In this document: positions 43,594-53,386 of the stretch, piece by piece
Numbering within the stretch: the stretch's first letter is position 1
Layout: each line of letters opens with the position of its first letter
Assembly (NCBI GenBank): GCA_005217565.1
Contig: SJCO01000010.1
Coordinates: forward strand, 248,001 to 312,000
Origin: Puteibacter caeruleilacunae
Lineage (GTDB): Bacteria > Bacteroidota > Bacteroidia > Bacteroidales > Prolixibacteraceae
DNA: 64,000 bases
Direction: 5' to 3'
Notes under the pieces: generated by a model
Told to the model about the DNA's origin: nothing
What the model saw: the letters and a program-made list of their open reading frames with translations, nothing else
Database searches by the model: none
Program-made: the position numbers and the translations under genes

Positions 43594-44721
43594 ATGAAAG
43601 AGTTTGTAGATAAGATTGATGTATTGCTGGATGCAGGGTGTCCGTTTGCACTATACTTTTATCCTGGAAGTCAGAAACCTGAGTTGGTATTTCAGGAGAA
43701 TCGAACACTTGAAACAGTAAATTCGATACATCAGCTGGACGGGAAGAAAGCTTTTGTGATGGCTCCTTTTCATGTTTCAGAAGATGAACCTATTATCTGT
43801 ATAGAGCCTGATGAGGTGCTGCATGGTTATAAAAGTATAATGCAGTTCAAGGTTCCTGTTGATGTTAAACTTGATAATCAGTGGGAGGAGATTTCTGCAT
43901 TATCGGGAGGACAATCAGAGGAGAAAGAAGAATACACACAAAAGATAGAATCTTTAGTACAGGATATTCAGCAAGGGAAATTTGCAAAAGTGGTGTTTGC
44001 CCGATCTATTGAGGAGACATTCAATCCCAATTGTCAGCTGGGTAATTTACTATTGGAATTGAAGAAGAAGGCTGATCAGGCATTTGTTTATATGGTTAAT
44101 CTTCCTGGCCGTGCCGTTTGGGTTGGTGCAACGCCTGAAATTATCTTGGAAAAACAAGGCGACTGGCTTAAGACTGTTGCATTGGCTGGAACTATAGATG
44201 CACAGAATAATCAAAGTGAATGGTCGGATAAAGAGATAAAAGAACAGCAATTTGTTGTTGATTTTGTCCGCGATCAATTGCGGAAGAATGGTGTAGAAAG
44301 ATATAAAGCCTCAGAAAGAGAAACGGTAATTGCAGGTAATGTGGCACATTTGAAGACAAATTTTGTATTTTCGGAGGTGGATTTGAAGAATGATTTGGTA
44401 GCATTACTTGAAGACCTTCATCCAACGCCTGCAGTGTGTGGTTTACCTAAAGAAGATGCCCGAGATTATATACTGGATAGGGAAGTTCATAATCGAGCGT
44501 ATTATTCTGGATTTATAGGGCCATGGTACGTTAGTGATGATGCATGTAGATTGTTTGTTAATTTACGATGTATGAAGCTAACCAGAGGCAATGCTCAAAT
44601 ATTTGTGGGAGGAGGTATTACTGCTGGATCTGATGCTGCCAGAGAGTGGCGAGAGACGGAGTTGAAAGCTACCAACTTACAATTGGTACTAAAAAAATAC
44701 GGAAGTGAAAATATCATCTAA
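43594..44721 (+). CDS. menF: Isochorismate synthase
   Basis: MenF isomerises chorismate to isochorismate, the entry step of menaquinone synthesis. The 375-residue chorismate-binding fold shows KVVFARS, VYMVNLPGRAVWVGATPEIILEK, LAGTI, HLKTNFVF, LHPTPAVCGLPKEDARDYI and the C-terminal GGGITAGSDAAREWRETELKA block. The context with menD confirms isochorismate synthase over anthranilate synthase. The ATG is directly preceded by an AATCT-rich repeat. It overlaps menD by 17 bases. Confidence 0.95.
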   Translation: MKEFVDKIDVLLDAGCPFALYFYPGSQKPELVFQENRTLETVNSIHQLDGKKAFVMAPFHVSEDEPIICIEPDEVLHGYKSIMQFKVPVDVKLDNQWEEISALSGGQSEEKEEYTQKIESLVQDIQQGKFAKVVFARSIEETFNPNCQLGNLLLELKKKADQAFVYMVNLPGRAVWVGATPEIILEKQGDWLKTVALAGTIDAQNNQSEWSDKEIKEQQFVVDFVRDQLRKNGVERYKASERETVIAGNVAHLKTNFVFSEVDLKNDLVALLEDLHPTPAVCGLPKEDARDYILDREVHNRAYYSGFIGPWYVSDDACRLFVNLRCMKLTRGNAQIFVGGGITAGSDAAREWRETELKATNLQLVLKKYGSENII

Positions 44722-46390
44722 GAAGAGTGTCCAGATTCTGGCATCTTTACTGTTAAAGAATGGAATTGTAGATATTGTTATTTCTCCTGGATCGAGAAAT
44801 GCTCCATTGATAAATACGTTTACAGCTATTCCTGAATTTAACTGTTTGAATATCGTTGATGAAAGAAGTGCAGGATTTTTTGCATTAGGAATGGCCTTGG
44901 AGCGACGCAAACCAGTGGTATTGGTTTGTACTTCGGGCTCGGCATCATTAAACTATGCACCTGCTATTGTAGAAGCATACTATCAGAAGGTCCCTTTATT
45001 GGTTGTAACAGCTGATAGACCACCGGAATGGATTGATCAAGGGGATGGGCAAACAATACGACAATCGGGAATCTATAGCAATTTTATAAAAGAAAGCTAT
45101 AATATTCCTGCTGAGATAAATTCACAGGACGATGAATGGTTGGCTGTGCGATATTTTAATCAGGGAATTTATCAATCGCAATATGCCGAAGCTGGTCCTG
45201 TTCATTTTAACATGCCTTTTGTAGAGCCAATATACGATTTAGTGGAGGAGGATTTACCTGAAGTCCGCACAATTAATCTTCATCAAAATGAAGCTAGTCT
45301 TAGCAAAGAGAGTATTGACTCTCTGCAGAGCCAATGGGATGATGCTTCTCGTATTTTAATAATTACAGGGCAAATGTCTCCTGATGGTGCTCTCCAGAAA
45401 GCATTGATTCGTTTAGCTGAAGATCAGAATGTGGCTATATTGACAGAGACGACGTCAAACCTGATATCTGTAAATTTTAATTCTTCAATCGACAATATTT
45501 TATTTTCATTTGGCGAAGGGGAAGAAGAAGAATTCAGTCCTGATTTATTAATTACTTTGGGAGGTCAGATTGTTTCGAAGAAAGTAAAAGCCTTTCTAAG
45601 GAAACATCAACCTCAGCAGCATTGGCATTTTTCTGCGAGTGGCGATTATCGTGATTCATTCATGGTGTTGAGTGATGTTATTACGGTTGATCCTATAAGT
45701 GTTTTATCTCAGATTAAGATTGATACGAATCGTTGTTCTGGTTTTAAGACATGCTGGAAGAACAGAGATCGTCTCACAAAGAAAAAGCATGATGACTTTC
45801 TTCAGAAGACTGAGTATAGTGATTTGAAGGTGTTTGAAAAGATTAGTGCTCATCTGCCATTTGGATGCAATCTACATCTTAGTAATAGTACCCCGGTGAG
45901 ATACTCTCAATTATTTGCTTTAAATAATGGAATGACCTGCTTTTCTAATCGTGGGGCAAGTGGTATTGATGGGGTGGTATCAACGGCAGCAGGTGTGGCT
46001 TGGATATCGAAAAAGGAAAATGTGTTGTTAGTAGGTGATCTGGCATTTTTCTATGATTCTAACGCATTGTGGAATCATTACTTAAAAAAGAATTTTAAGA
46101 TCATACTTATCAATAATGGAGGTGGAGGTATCTTCCGATTTATTGATGGACCTTCGAGAATGACTGCTTTGGAAGATCATTTTGAAGCGAAACATAAAAC
46201 GTCGGCTAAAGGATTGGTAACATCCTTTGGTTTAGGATATTTGAAGTGTACTTCTGAAGAAGAACTAGAAGATTGCTTGAAGGAATTATTTACTTCTTCT
46301 GATGGTCCTTCGTTGCTGGAGATTGATACTTCAAACGTTGATAGTGGAAGTATTCTGAAGGAATATATGAAAGCATTGAAAACAAATTAG
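44705..46390 (+). CDS. menD: SEPHCHC synthase (MenD)
   Basis: MenD is a thiamine-diphosphate enzyme that joins isochorismate and 2-oxoglutarate. The 561-residue protein shows [15 protein letters not shown], the catalytic glutamate region [54 protein letters not shown] and the diphosphate motif [15 protein letters not shown] with INNGGGGIF. It starts at GTG 44705 inside menF; no suitable ATG lies nearby, and translational coupling is likely. Confidence 0.96.
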   Translation: MKISSKKSVQILASLLLKNGIVDIVISPGSRNAPLINTFTAIPEFNCLNIVDERSAGFFALGMALERRKPVVLVCTSGSASLNYAPAIVEAYYQKVPLLVVTADRPPEWIDQGDGQTIRQSGIYSNFIKESYNIPAEINSQDDEWLAVRYFNQGIYQSQYAEAGPVHFNMPFVEPIYDLVEEDLPEVRTINLHQNEASLSKESIDSLQSQWDDASRILIITGQMSPDGALQKALIRLAEDQNVAILTETTSNLISVNFNSSIDNILFSFGEGEEEEFSPDLLITLGGQIVSKKVKAFLRKHQPQQHWHFSASGDYRDSFMVLSDVITVDPISVLSQIKIDTNRCSGFKTCWKNRDRLTKKKHDDFLQKTEYSDLKVFEKISAHLPFGCNLHLSNSTPVRYSQLFALNNGMTCFSNRGASGIDGVVSTAAGVAWISKKENVLLVGDLAFFYDSNALWNHYLKKNFKIILINNGGGGIFRFIDGPSRMTALEDHFEAKHKTSAKGLVTSFGLGYLKCTSEEELEDCLKELFTSSDGPSLLEIDTSNVDSGSILKEYMKALKTN

Positions 46391-46400
46391 ATTAAGAGAT

Positions 46401-47225
46401 ATGAGTCAAACAAGAAAATGGGAAGAAATTAAGGCATACGAGGAGATCATCTTTGAGTTCTTTGAGGGTATTGCCAAAATTACGATCAACAGGGAACGTT
46501 ATAGAAATGCGTTTACTCCAACAACAACGACAGAGATGAGCGATGCTTTACGTATCTGTCGCGAAGATCAAAGAATTAATGTGGTTGTATTGACTGGAGC
46601 TGGCGACAAAGCATTCTGTGCTGGAGGAGATCAAAATGTTAAAGGTCTTGGTGGCTATATCGGGAAAGATGGAGTACCTCGCTTGAATGTATTGGATGTA
46701 CAAAAGCAGATTCGCTCTCTTCCAAAACCGGTTATTGCAATGGTAAATGGATTTGCAATTGGTGGCGGACATGTATTGCATGTTGTTTGTGACCTTAGTA
46801 TCGCATCTGAAAACGCTATTTTTGGACAGACAGGGCCTAAAGTAGGAAGTTTCGATGCTGGTTTCGGTTCTTCTTATTTGGCTAGTATTGTTGGTCAAAA
46901 GAAAGCACGAGAAATCTGGTTTATGTGTCGCCAGTACAATGCTCAAGAGGCTTTGGATATGGGATTAGTAAATAAGGTAGTACCATTCGATCAATTGGAA
47001 GACGAAGTTGTAGAATGGGCTAAGCACATGATGAAACATTCACCAATGGCATTAAGAATGTTAAAGCTTGGTATGAATGCCGATTTAGATGGTCAAGCAG
47101 GATTACAAGAGTTTGCCGGTAATGCAACACTTCTTTATTACCTAACAGAAGAGGCACAGGAAGGAAAGCATGCATTCCTTGAAAAGAGAGATCCTGACTT
47201 CCACAAATATCCAAAATATCCATAA
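46401..47225 (+). CDS. menB: 1,4-Dihydroxy-2-naphthoyl-CoA synthase
   Basis: MenB, a crotonase-fold enzyme, closes the ring of o-succinylbenzoyl-CoA. The 274-residue protein shows [20 protein letters not shown], the oxyanion-hole region [55 protein letters not shown] and the C-terminal REKRDPDF-like [14 protein letters not shown]. All are close to well-studied MenB proteins. It starts 10 bases after menD and 3 bases before menA. Confidence 0.97.
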   Translation: MSQTRKWEEIKAYEEIIFEFFEGIAKITINRERYRNAFTPTTTTEMSDALRICREDQRINVVVLTGAGDKAFCAGGDQNVKGLGGYIGKDGVPRLNVLDVQKQIRSLPKPVIAMVNGFAIGGGHVLHVVCDLSIASENAIFGQTGPKVGSFDAGFGSSYLASIVGQKKAREIWFMCRQYNAQEALDMGLVNKVVPFDQLEDEVVEWAKHMMKHSPMALRMLKLGMNADLDGQAGLQEFAGNATLLYYLTEEAQEGKHAFLEKRDPDFHKYPKYP

Positions 47226-47228
47226 TCT

Positions 47229-48131
47229 ATGGGAAAAGTAAAATCCTGGATTAACGCTTTTCGATTAAGAACATTGCCATTGGCTGTTTCCAGCATTATT
47301 GTTGGATCGGCAATGGCATCATTTGATGGACGAGATAACAACAAAGTATTTATTCTGGCACTGATCACAGCTGTATTAATCCAGATATTATCAAACCTGG
47401 CCAACGATTATGGCGATTTTGTAAAAGGAACCGACAATCAAAATAGGGTTGGCCCTACCAGAATGATGCAGTCAGGTGCAATCTCCAGGGAGGAGATGAA
47501 GACAGGGATGATGGTAATTACAGGATTAGCTATATTTACAGGTTTATGGCTGGTGTATGAGGGAACATATGCTTTACCATTGAGTCGTATGCTACTGTTT
47601 ATTCTTTTTGGAGCATTGGCTTTAATTGCAGCAGTAGCCTACACTGTGGGTAAGCGCCCTTATGGATATCTTGGATTAGGTGATTTGTTTGTGTTTATCT
47701 TTTTTGGATTGTTGGGAGTAATAGGTACCTATTTTCTTCAGGCAAATCAATTGCAGACTGAGGTTTGGTTATTGGGGATAACACTGGGCTGTTTTAGTAC
47801 TGGTGTATTAAACCTTAATAATATGAGGGATATGGATAATGATATCGCTTCAGGAAAGGATACACTAGCTTCTCGTTTAGGGTATGAGAAGGCCAGATAT
47901 TATCACTTATTGATCATGATAGTTGGTTGGGGATGCGCTTTGATATATACTTTCGTGAACTACTCTTCATGGATTCAACTGATTTTTGTTCCTGTGATTA
48001 TTCTTTTTATCCGCGATTTAAATTGTATTTTTAGTCTGGAAAAAGAGAAACTTGATCCTTACTTGAAGCGTTTAGGAATCTCGACCTTCCTTTTTTCCGT
48101 ATTATTTGGTGTAGGACTAATTCTTAGCTGA
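47229..48131 (+). CDS. menA: 1,4-Dihydroxy-2-naphthoate prenyltransferase
   Basis: MenA is a UbiA-family integral membrane enzyme that prenylates DHNA. The 300-residue protein has about eight helices, the first metal motif NLANDYGDFVKGTDN and the second NNMRDMDNDIASGK. The polyprenyl donor is probably supplied by the synthase at 29.0-30.0 kb. Its stop overlaps the menC ATG (TGATG). Confidence 0.95.
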   Translation: MGKVKSWINAFRLRTLPLAVSSIIVGSAMASFDGRDNNKVFILALITAVLIQILSNLANDYGDFVKGTDNQNRVGPTRMMQSGAISREEMKTGMMVITGLAIFTGLWLVYEGTYALPLSRMLLFILFGALALIAAVAYTVGKRPYGYLGLGDLFVFIFFGLLGVIGTYFLQANQLQTEVWLLGITLGCFSTGVLNLNNMRDMDNDIASGKDTLASRLGYEKARYYHLLIMIVGWGCALIYTFVNYSSWIQLIFVPVIILFIRDLNCIFSLEKEKLDPYLKRLGISTFLFSVLFGVGLILS

Positions 48132-49189
48132 TGCTTAAAGCAAAATTTCGAAAATATACGTTAAAGTTTAAACAGCCAGCAGGTACTTCAAGAGGTATCT
48201 ACAAAACTCGTGATAGTTGGTTTATCTTTCTTTGGGACTCAGGAGCTCCTGATGTAATGGGAATCGGGGAGTGTGCTCCATTGCCATCTCTTAGTTGTGA
48301 TGATGTTCCCAACTATGAGGAAATTTTAGACGATGTTTGCCAAACAGTGGTGAAGCACAAGTACTGGATTACAGAAGGTCTGGTAGATTATCCATCAATT
48401 AGGTTTGGCTTGGAAACGGCCAAATTGGATCTGAGAAACAAAGGAAGCAAGCTGTTCTTCGACAATGAATTTTCTAATGGAGATAAAGGTATTCCAATCA
48501 ATGGATTGATCTGGATGGGAGAGATTGACTTTATGAAGCAACAGATCCAACAGAAGTTGAAGGCTGGCTTCGACTGTATAAAGATCAAGATTGGGGCTAT
48601 TGACTTTGATGAAGAACTAGAATTAATCAGAGAAATCCGTAAGGAGTATGGTCCTGATAAGCTAGAACTGAGGGTAGATGCCAACGGAGCATTTGATCTG
48701 GATACAGTGAAAGAAAAACTCAACCAGCTAAGTGAATTAAACATCCACTCTATTGAGCAACCGATAAAAGCTGGTCAGGTTGAAGTGATGGCTGATTTGT
48801 GTGCTGATACTCCAATACCGATTGCATTGGATGAGGAGCTAATTGGAGTCAACACTATTGAGGATAAAAAGAAACTTCTTGAAACTATACATCCTGATTT
48901 TATAATATTGAAGCCTTCCTTACATGGTGGTCGAAGAGGCTGTGAGGAATGGATTCGTATTGCCGGAACTCATGGTATTGGTTGGTGGATTACTTCTGCT
49001 CTTGAGTCAAATATCGGTCTTAATGCGATAGCACAGTGGACTCAATCGTTTTATCCTCGATTGAAGCAAGGATTAGGAACAGGACAGCTTTACGAGAACA
49101 ATTTTGAGTCTCCATTGGAGATTCGTAAAGGTGAATTGTTTTATAATATTAACCGTCCATGGAACCTAACCCGCTTGCTTAATGAATAG
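48131..49189 (+). CDS. menC: o-Succinylbenzoate synthase
   Basis: MenC, an enolase-superfamily enzyme, dehydrates SHCHC to o-succinylbenzoate. The 352-residue protein has the catalytic lysine region DCIKIKIGAIDF, metal ligands in LRVDANGAF, SIEQPI and IALDEEL, and the second lysine in FIILKPSLHGGRRG. Its start overlaps the menA stop and its end overlaps menE by 8 bases, so the genes are tightly coupled. Confidence 0.94.
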   Translation: MLKAKFRKYTLKFKQPAGTSRGIYKTRDSWFIFLWDSGAPDVMGIGECAPLPSLSCDDVPNYEEILDDVCQTVVKHKYWITEGLVDYPSIRFGLETAKLDLRNKGSKLFFDNEFSNGDKGIPINGLIWMGEIDFMKQQIQQKLKAGFDCIKIKIGAIDFDEELELIREIRKEYGPDKLELRVDANGAFDLDTVKEKLNQLSELNIHSIEQPIKAGQVEVMADLCADTPIPIALDEELIGVNTIEDKKKLLETIHPDFIILKPSLHGGRRGCEEWIRIAGTHGIGWWITSALESNIGLNAIAQWTQSFYPRLKQGLGTGQLYENNFESPLEIRKGELFYNINRPWNLTRLLNE

Positions 49190-50270
49190 TGATTTTTCCA
49201 CTGTTTTTAAGATTAATGGGCAGGAGGTAGCTTTGAGTAATCTTGCTGATCATTGTACTGGTATTATTAATACCACGGTGCAGGATTGGGAGAAACAGCT
49301 TTATGGTTTTATACTGGAATTCATAAATCCTGAACCGTATATTGTTGTTCAAACCTCAGGTTCGACAAGTGTGCCAAAGGAGATAAGCATTGAAAAGCAA
49401 AAGATGATTGCTAGTGCTCGCATGACGTTGGCGTTTTTAGATTTAAAGTCTAATGATCGTGCATTGCTTTGTCTGCCGGTTACCTATATTGCAGGTAAAA
49501 TGATGGTTGTACGAGCGCTTGTGGGTGGCTTACATTTAATTGCAACTGAATCGACAGGCACTCCAGCCTTAGGTGAAGTAAAAGAAGTTGAATTTGCAGC
49601 AATGGTACCTATGCAGGTTCATAATTTAATGAAGACTGCTGCAGGGAGATCTATTCTTGACGGTATTAAAAAGTTAATAATTGGAGGAGGACCTGTTGAT
49701 CAAAAACAGGAGAGGCAATTGAATGATCGACTCTGTGAGGCTTTCTCCACTTATGGAATGACAGAAACACTGTCGCACATTGCAATGAGGAGGTTGAACG
49801 GAGCAGGTAAATCGGATTATTATAGCATATTACCCGGAATTGAGATAGGACAAACCGAAGAGTCGTGCCTGACAATAGATGCTCCACATCTTGTTGAGGA
49901 GAAGCTAATAACCAATGATGTCGTGGAGTTACTTTCCAAAGAGCAATTCAAGATAATAGGAAGGAAAGATAATATTATTAATTCTGGAGGCGTAAAAGTA
50001 ATGCCAGAGAAGCTTGAAAAGCAGATAGGACAGTTTATATCTTCAGGTTTTGTGTTGTCTTCAATACCTGATGATAGATTAGGGGAAAGACTAGTACTGG
50101 TTATTGAAGGAGAACCACTACCTAATGAACGGGAAGAAAAGCTAATAGAACTGTTGAGAGGGATACTGAATAAGTACGAGATGCCTCGAAAGATCTGTTA
50201 TCTGAGGCAGTTGCCTGAAGTGGGGAATAATAAAATAGACAGAAAAGAAATAAAAAGGCTGATCAAGTGA
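49182..50270 (+). CDS. menE: o-Succinylbenzoate--CoA ligase
   Basis: MenE activates o-succinylbenzoate with ATP and CoA. The AMP-binding loop is VQTSGSTSVPKEI. STYGMTETLSHIA and IGRKDNIINSGGVKV are the other adenylation motifs, and the C-terminal lysine is in NNKIDRKEIK. At 362 residues it is shorter than the roughly 450-490 residues of many MenE proteins because the N-terminal part before the P-loop is reduced. The last bases form part of the operon terminator. Confidence 0.92.
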   Translation: MNSDFSTVFKINGQEVALSNLADHCTGIINTTVQDWEKQLYGFILEFINPEPYIVVQTSGSTSVPKEISIEKQKMIASARMTLAFLDLKSNDRALLCLPVTYIAGKMMVVRALVGGLHLIATESTGTPALGEVKEVEFAAMVPMQVHNLMKTAAGRSILDGIKKLIIGGGPVDQKQERQLNDRLCEAFSTYGMTETLSHIAMRRLNGAGKSDYYSILPGIEIGQTEESCLTIDAPHLVEEKLITNDVVELLSKEQFKIIGRKDNIINSGGVKVMPEKLEKQIGQFISSGFVLSSIPDDRLGERLVLVIEGEPLPNEREEKLIELLRGILNKYEMPRKICYLRQLPEVGNNKIDRKEIKRLIK

Positions 50271-50280
50271 TCAGCCTTTT
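50253..50280. terminator. Terminator of the men operon, overlapping the menE stop
   Basis: AAAAGGCTGATCA / TGATCAGCCTTTT, a perfect 13-bp stem with a 2-base loop. The menE TGA lies in its downstream arm. It can also act for convergent typA. Confidence 0.82.
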
Positions 50281-50286
50281 GAAATA

Positions 50287-52095
50287 TTAAGAATTCTCTA
50301 ATTTTTCTTGCTTTTTACGGTCATGTTCATTCAGGAAGATCTTTCTAATTCGAATTGATTGAGGAGTAACCTCTACATATTCGTCTTTCTGAATGTATTC
50401 CAAAGCTTCTTCCAATGAGAAAATAATTGGAGGAGCTAACTTAACCTTGTCGTCTGAACCAGAAGCACGCATGTTGGTCATCTTCTTGTTCTTTGTAACA
50501 TTCACAGTTAAATCATCTCCACGGGTATTTTCACCAATTACCTGTCCTGCATAAATGTCGGTTTGTGGAGGAACAAAGAATTTACCTCTATCCTGAAGTT
50601 TGTTCAAGGCATAAGCAAATGCAGTTCCCGATTCAAGAGAAATGATCGATCCATTCTGACGGGATTCAATTGGCCCTTTAAATGGTTCGTATTTCAAGAA
50701 TCTGTGCGACATTACAGCTTCTCCGGCAGTGGCAGTAAGCATATTGGTACGTAAACCAATAATACCCCTTGAAGGAATGTGGAATTCAAGATGGATTCGG
50801 TCTCCCTTTCTTTCCATATTCATCATTTCACCCTTACGCTTGGTAACCAACTCTACAGCTTTACCTGAAACATCTTCTGGTAAGTCGATATGTAGTTCCT
50901 CGATTGGCTCACAACGCTCTCCACCAATTTCTTTGATCAAAACCTGTGGCTGACCAACCTGAAGCTCATAACCTTCGCGACGCATTGTTTCAATCAATAC
51001 TGAAAGGTGTAGTACACCACGTCCATAAACATTAAATGCATCGGCACTATCAGTTGGAACAACTCTCAATGCAAGGTTTTTTTCAAGCTCCTTATGTAGG
51101 CGATCGTGAATGTGACGAGAAGTAACGTATTTACCTTCTTTACCAAAGAATGGTGAATCATTAATTGTAAATAGCATACTCATTGTAGGCTCATCAATTG
51201 CAATAGGATCCAATGGCTCTGGATTTTCCCAATCACAAATTGTATCACCAATATCGAAACCGTCAATTCCGACTAATGCACATATATCTCCCGATTCTAC
51301 TGAATCAGTTTTTTCTCTACCTAATCCAGAGAATGTGTGGATTTCTTTAATCTTAGTACGTTTGATGCTACCATCTCTTTTAGCAAGAGATACGTTCATG
51401 CCGACCTTTAATTCACCTCGGTTAACTCTACCAATAGCGATACGACCAACATATGAAGAGTAGTCAAGAGATGTAATTAACATCTGTGGAGTACCCTTAT
51501 TTTCTTCTGGTGCAGGAATATGCTCTACGATAGCGTCAAGAAGCGGACTAATGTCACTTGTTGGATTTGCCCAATCAGTCGACATCCAATTCTCTTTTGC
51601 TGATCCGTAAACAGTTGGGAAGTCTAATTGATCTTCTGTAGCATCAAGACTGAACATCAATTCAAATACCTGCTCTTGTACTTCCTCAGGGCGACAGTTT
51701 GGTTTATCAACCTTATTGACAACTACTACAGTCTTTTTTCCTAAAGCTAATGCTTTGGACAAAACAAAACGGGTTTGTGGCATGGTACCTTCAAAAGCAT
51801 CTACCAACAAAAGAACCCCATCTGCCATGTTCAAAACACGCTCAACCTCTCCTCCGAAGTCGGAGTGACCCGGAGTATCGATGATATTAATCTTTACTCC
51901 TTTGTATTCAACAGATACATTTTTTGAAAGGATTGTAATTCCGCGCTCTCTCTCTAAGTCGTTGTTATCAAGAATTAACTCTCCTTTTTTCTCACGTTCC
52001 CCAATTAAATTACAATGGTAGATCATTTTATCAACCAATGTTGTTTTTCCATGGTCTACGTGAGCAATGATCGCAATATTTCTGATCTTTTGCAT
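50287..52095 (-). CDS. typA: Ribosome-associated translational GTPase TypA/BipA
   Basis: BipA is an EF-G-like GTPase that acts on the ribosome under stress and in assembly. The 602-residue protein shows G1 AHVDHGKTTL, G2 region ERGITI, G3 DTPGHSDFGGEVERV, G4 NKVDKP, then EF-Tu-like domain II and the characteristic C-terminal domain with TNMRASGSDDKVKLAPP. Length is standard. A TATCTTTG box lies 25 bases upstream. Confidence 0.97.
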   Translation of the reverse strand: MQKIRNIAIIAHVDHGKTTLVDKMIYHCNLIGEREKKGELILDNNDLERERGITILSKNVSVEYKGVKINIIDTPGHSDFGGEVERVLNMADGVLLLVDAFEGTMPQTRFVLSKALALGKKTVVVVNKVDKPNCRPEEVQEQVFELMFSLDATEDQLDFPTVYGSAKENWMSTDWANPTSDISPLLDAIVEHIPAPEENKGTPQMLITSLDYSSYVGRIAIGRVNRGELKVGMNVSLAKRDGSIKRTKIKEIHTFSGLGREKTDSVESGDICALVGIDGFDIGDTICDWENPEPLDPIAIDEPTMSMLFTINDSPFFGKEGKYVTSRHIHDRLHKELEKNLALRVVPTDSADAFNVYGRGVLHLSVLIETMRREGYELQVGQPQVLIKEIGGERCEPIEELHIDLPEDVSGKAVELVTKRKGEMMNMERKGDRIHLEFHIPSRGIIGLRTNMLTATAGEAVMSHRFLKYEPFKGPIESRQNGSIISLESGTAFAYALNKLQDRGKFFVPPQTDIYAGQVIGENTRGDDLTVNVTKNKKMTNMRASGSDDKVKLAPPIIFSLEEALEYIQKDEYVEVTPQSIRIRKIFLNEHDRKKQEKLENS

Positions 52096-52119
52096 AAACT
52101 ATTTTCCAATTTTGGCGAG

Positions 52120-52127
52120 CAAAGATA
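52120..52127 (-). promoter_or_regulatory. Candidate -7 box for typA
   Basis: TATCTTTG on the minus strand, 25 bases before the typA ATG, matches TAnnTTTG. Confidence 0.5.
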
Positions 52128-52258
52128 GACTTTTTAATGATAGGTGATTTTTATTGTGCTGAAATTCGGTAGGTTAATTGTGATTGTTAAGGAATTGTGC
52201 AAATAATTTAACATGCTTTATAACTTATGTCATTTTCTACCTTTTTCCATTAACATTT

Positions 52259-52274
52259 AGGACTAACTAGTCCT
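52259..52274. promoter_or_regulatory. 16-bp palindrome upstream of nadA (possible operator)
   Basis: AGGACTA-AC-TAGTCCT has perfect 7-bp arms. It lies 28 bases before a TAATTTTG box and 80 bases before nadA, a position suited to a repressor or activator site. The binding protein is unknown. Confidence 0.4.
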
Positions 52275-52302
52275 GATATCATGATTATTACAAAGGAATT
52301 TA

Positions 52303-52310
52303 TAATTTTG
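52303..52310 (+). promoter_or_regulatory. Candidate -7 box for nadA
   Basis: TAATTTTG matches TAnnTTTG 44 bases before the nadA ATG. The string TTATAATTTTG recurs about 40 bases later, directly before the ATG. Confidence 0.45.
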
Positions 52311-52354
52311 TCCCTCAATCTATGCGTATGCTTATCGAATTATAATTTTGAAGA

Positions 52355-53347
52355 ATGGAAAAAGGTAGCATCCAGCAAATGTTGGAAGAGAAAGGATTTA
52401 TTGATGAAAAGATTGATGATAACATTGATCTGGTACAAGAGATTCTTCGACTAAAGAAAGAAAAGAATGCCGTTATTTTAGGGCATTTCTATATTACTCC
52501 TGAATTACAGGATATTTCAGACTATTTGGGAGATAGTCTGGGGCTGGCGCAAGCGGCTAAAGAGACCGATGCCGATATTATTGTATTCCTTGGAGTACAT
52601 TTTATGGCAGAAACAGCGAAGATACTTAATCCGGATAAGAAGGTTATTATACCAGATCTTATGGCCGGATGTTCATTGGCTGCATCGGCACCTGCTGATA
52701 AATTTGCAGCTTTTAAAGCAAAGTATCCCGATCATAAGGTGATTAGCTACATCAACTGTACTGCAGCAATCAAAACGTTGTCGGATGTTATTTGTACTTC
52801 ATCCAATGCAGAGAAAATTGTTAATAGCTTCCCTGAAGATCAACCATTGATTTTTGCTCCAGATAAGAACCTAGGTAATTACTTAAATAGTAAGCTGGGT
52901 AAGGAGATGGTGTTATGGGATGGTGCTTGCGAAGTACATGAGAAGTATTCGCTTGAGAAAATTGTTGCTTTGATGGATGAACATCCAGAAGCAGAATTTA
53001 TTGCTCACCCTGAATGTGAGAAGCCAGTGTTAATGGTAGCAAAGTATATTGGCTCAACAACTGCGTTATTAAACTACGTTCAAAAGAGTGATGCGAAAGA
53101 ATTCGTTGTGGCAACGGAAAGTGGAATCCTTCATCAGATGAAGAAAGCATGTCCTGATAAGGTATTCATTCCTGCTCCATCAATTGATTCAACCTGTGGT
53201 TGCAATGACTGTGCATACATGAAGCTTAATACGCTTGACAAGTTGTACACTGCATTGAAATACGAGCAGCCTGAATTGAATTTGTCGGCAGAGGTGATTG
53301 AAAAGGCCAAAGAGCCAATCCTTCGAATGCTGGAAATAAGTTTATAA
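52355..53347 (+). CDS. nadA: Quinolinate synthase NadA
   Basis: NadA is a 4Fe-4S enzyme that condenses iminoaspartate and DHAP to quinolinate in NAD synthesis. The 330-residue protein shows ILGHFYITPELQDISDYLGDSLGLAQ, FLGVHFMAETAKIL, PDLMAGCSLA (cluster cysteine), YINCTAAIKTLSD, FAPDKNLG, the second cysteine in CEVHEKY or HPEC, and the last in STCGCNDCAYMKLN. nadB and nadC are not adjacent. Confidence 0.96.
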   Translation: MEKGSIQQMLEEKGFIDEKIDDNIDLVQEILRLKKEKNAVILGHFYITPELQDISDYLGDSLGLAQAAKETDADIIVFLGVHFMAETAKILNPDKKVIIPDLMAGCSLAASAPADKFAAFKAKYPDHKVISYINCTAAIKTLSDVICTSSNAEKIVNSFPEDQPLIFAPDKNLGNYLNSKLGKEMVLWDGACEVHEKYSLEKIVALMDEHPEAEFIAHPECEKPVLMVAKYIGSTTALLNYVQKSDAKEFVVATESGILHQMKKACPDKVFIPAPSIDSTCGCNDCAYMKLNTLDKLYTALKYEQPELNLSAEVIEKAKEPILRMLEISL

Positions 53348-53354
53348 TGAGATA

Positions 53355-53385
53355 AAAAAAGAGCGATCATTGATCGCTCTTTTTT
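53355..53385. terminator. Bidirectional terminator between nadA and ilvE
   Basis: AAAAAAGAGCGATCA pairs perfectly with TGATCGCTCTTTTTT around one central base, with A- and T-runs on either side, between convergent genes. Confidence 0.88.
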
Positions 53386-53386
53386 G

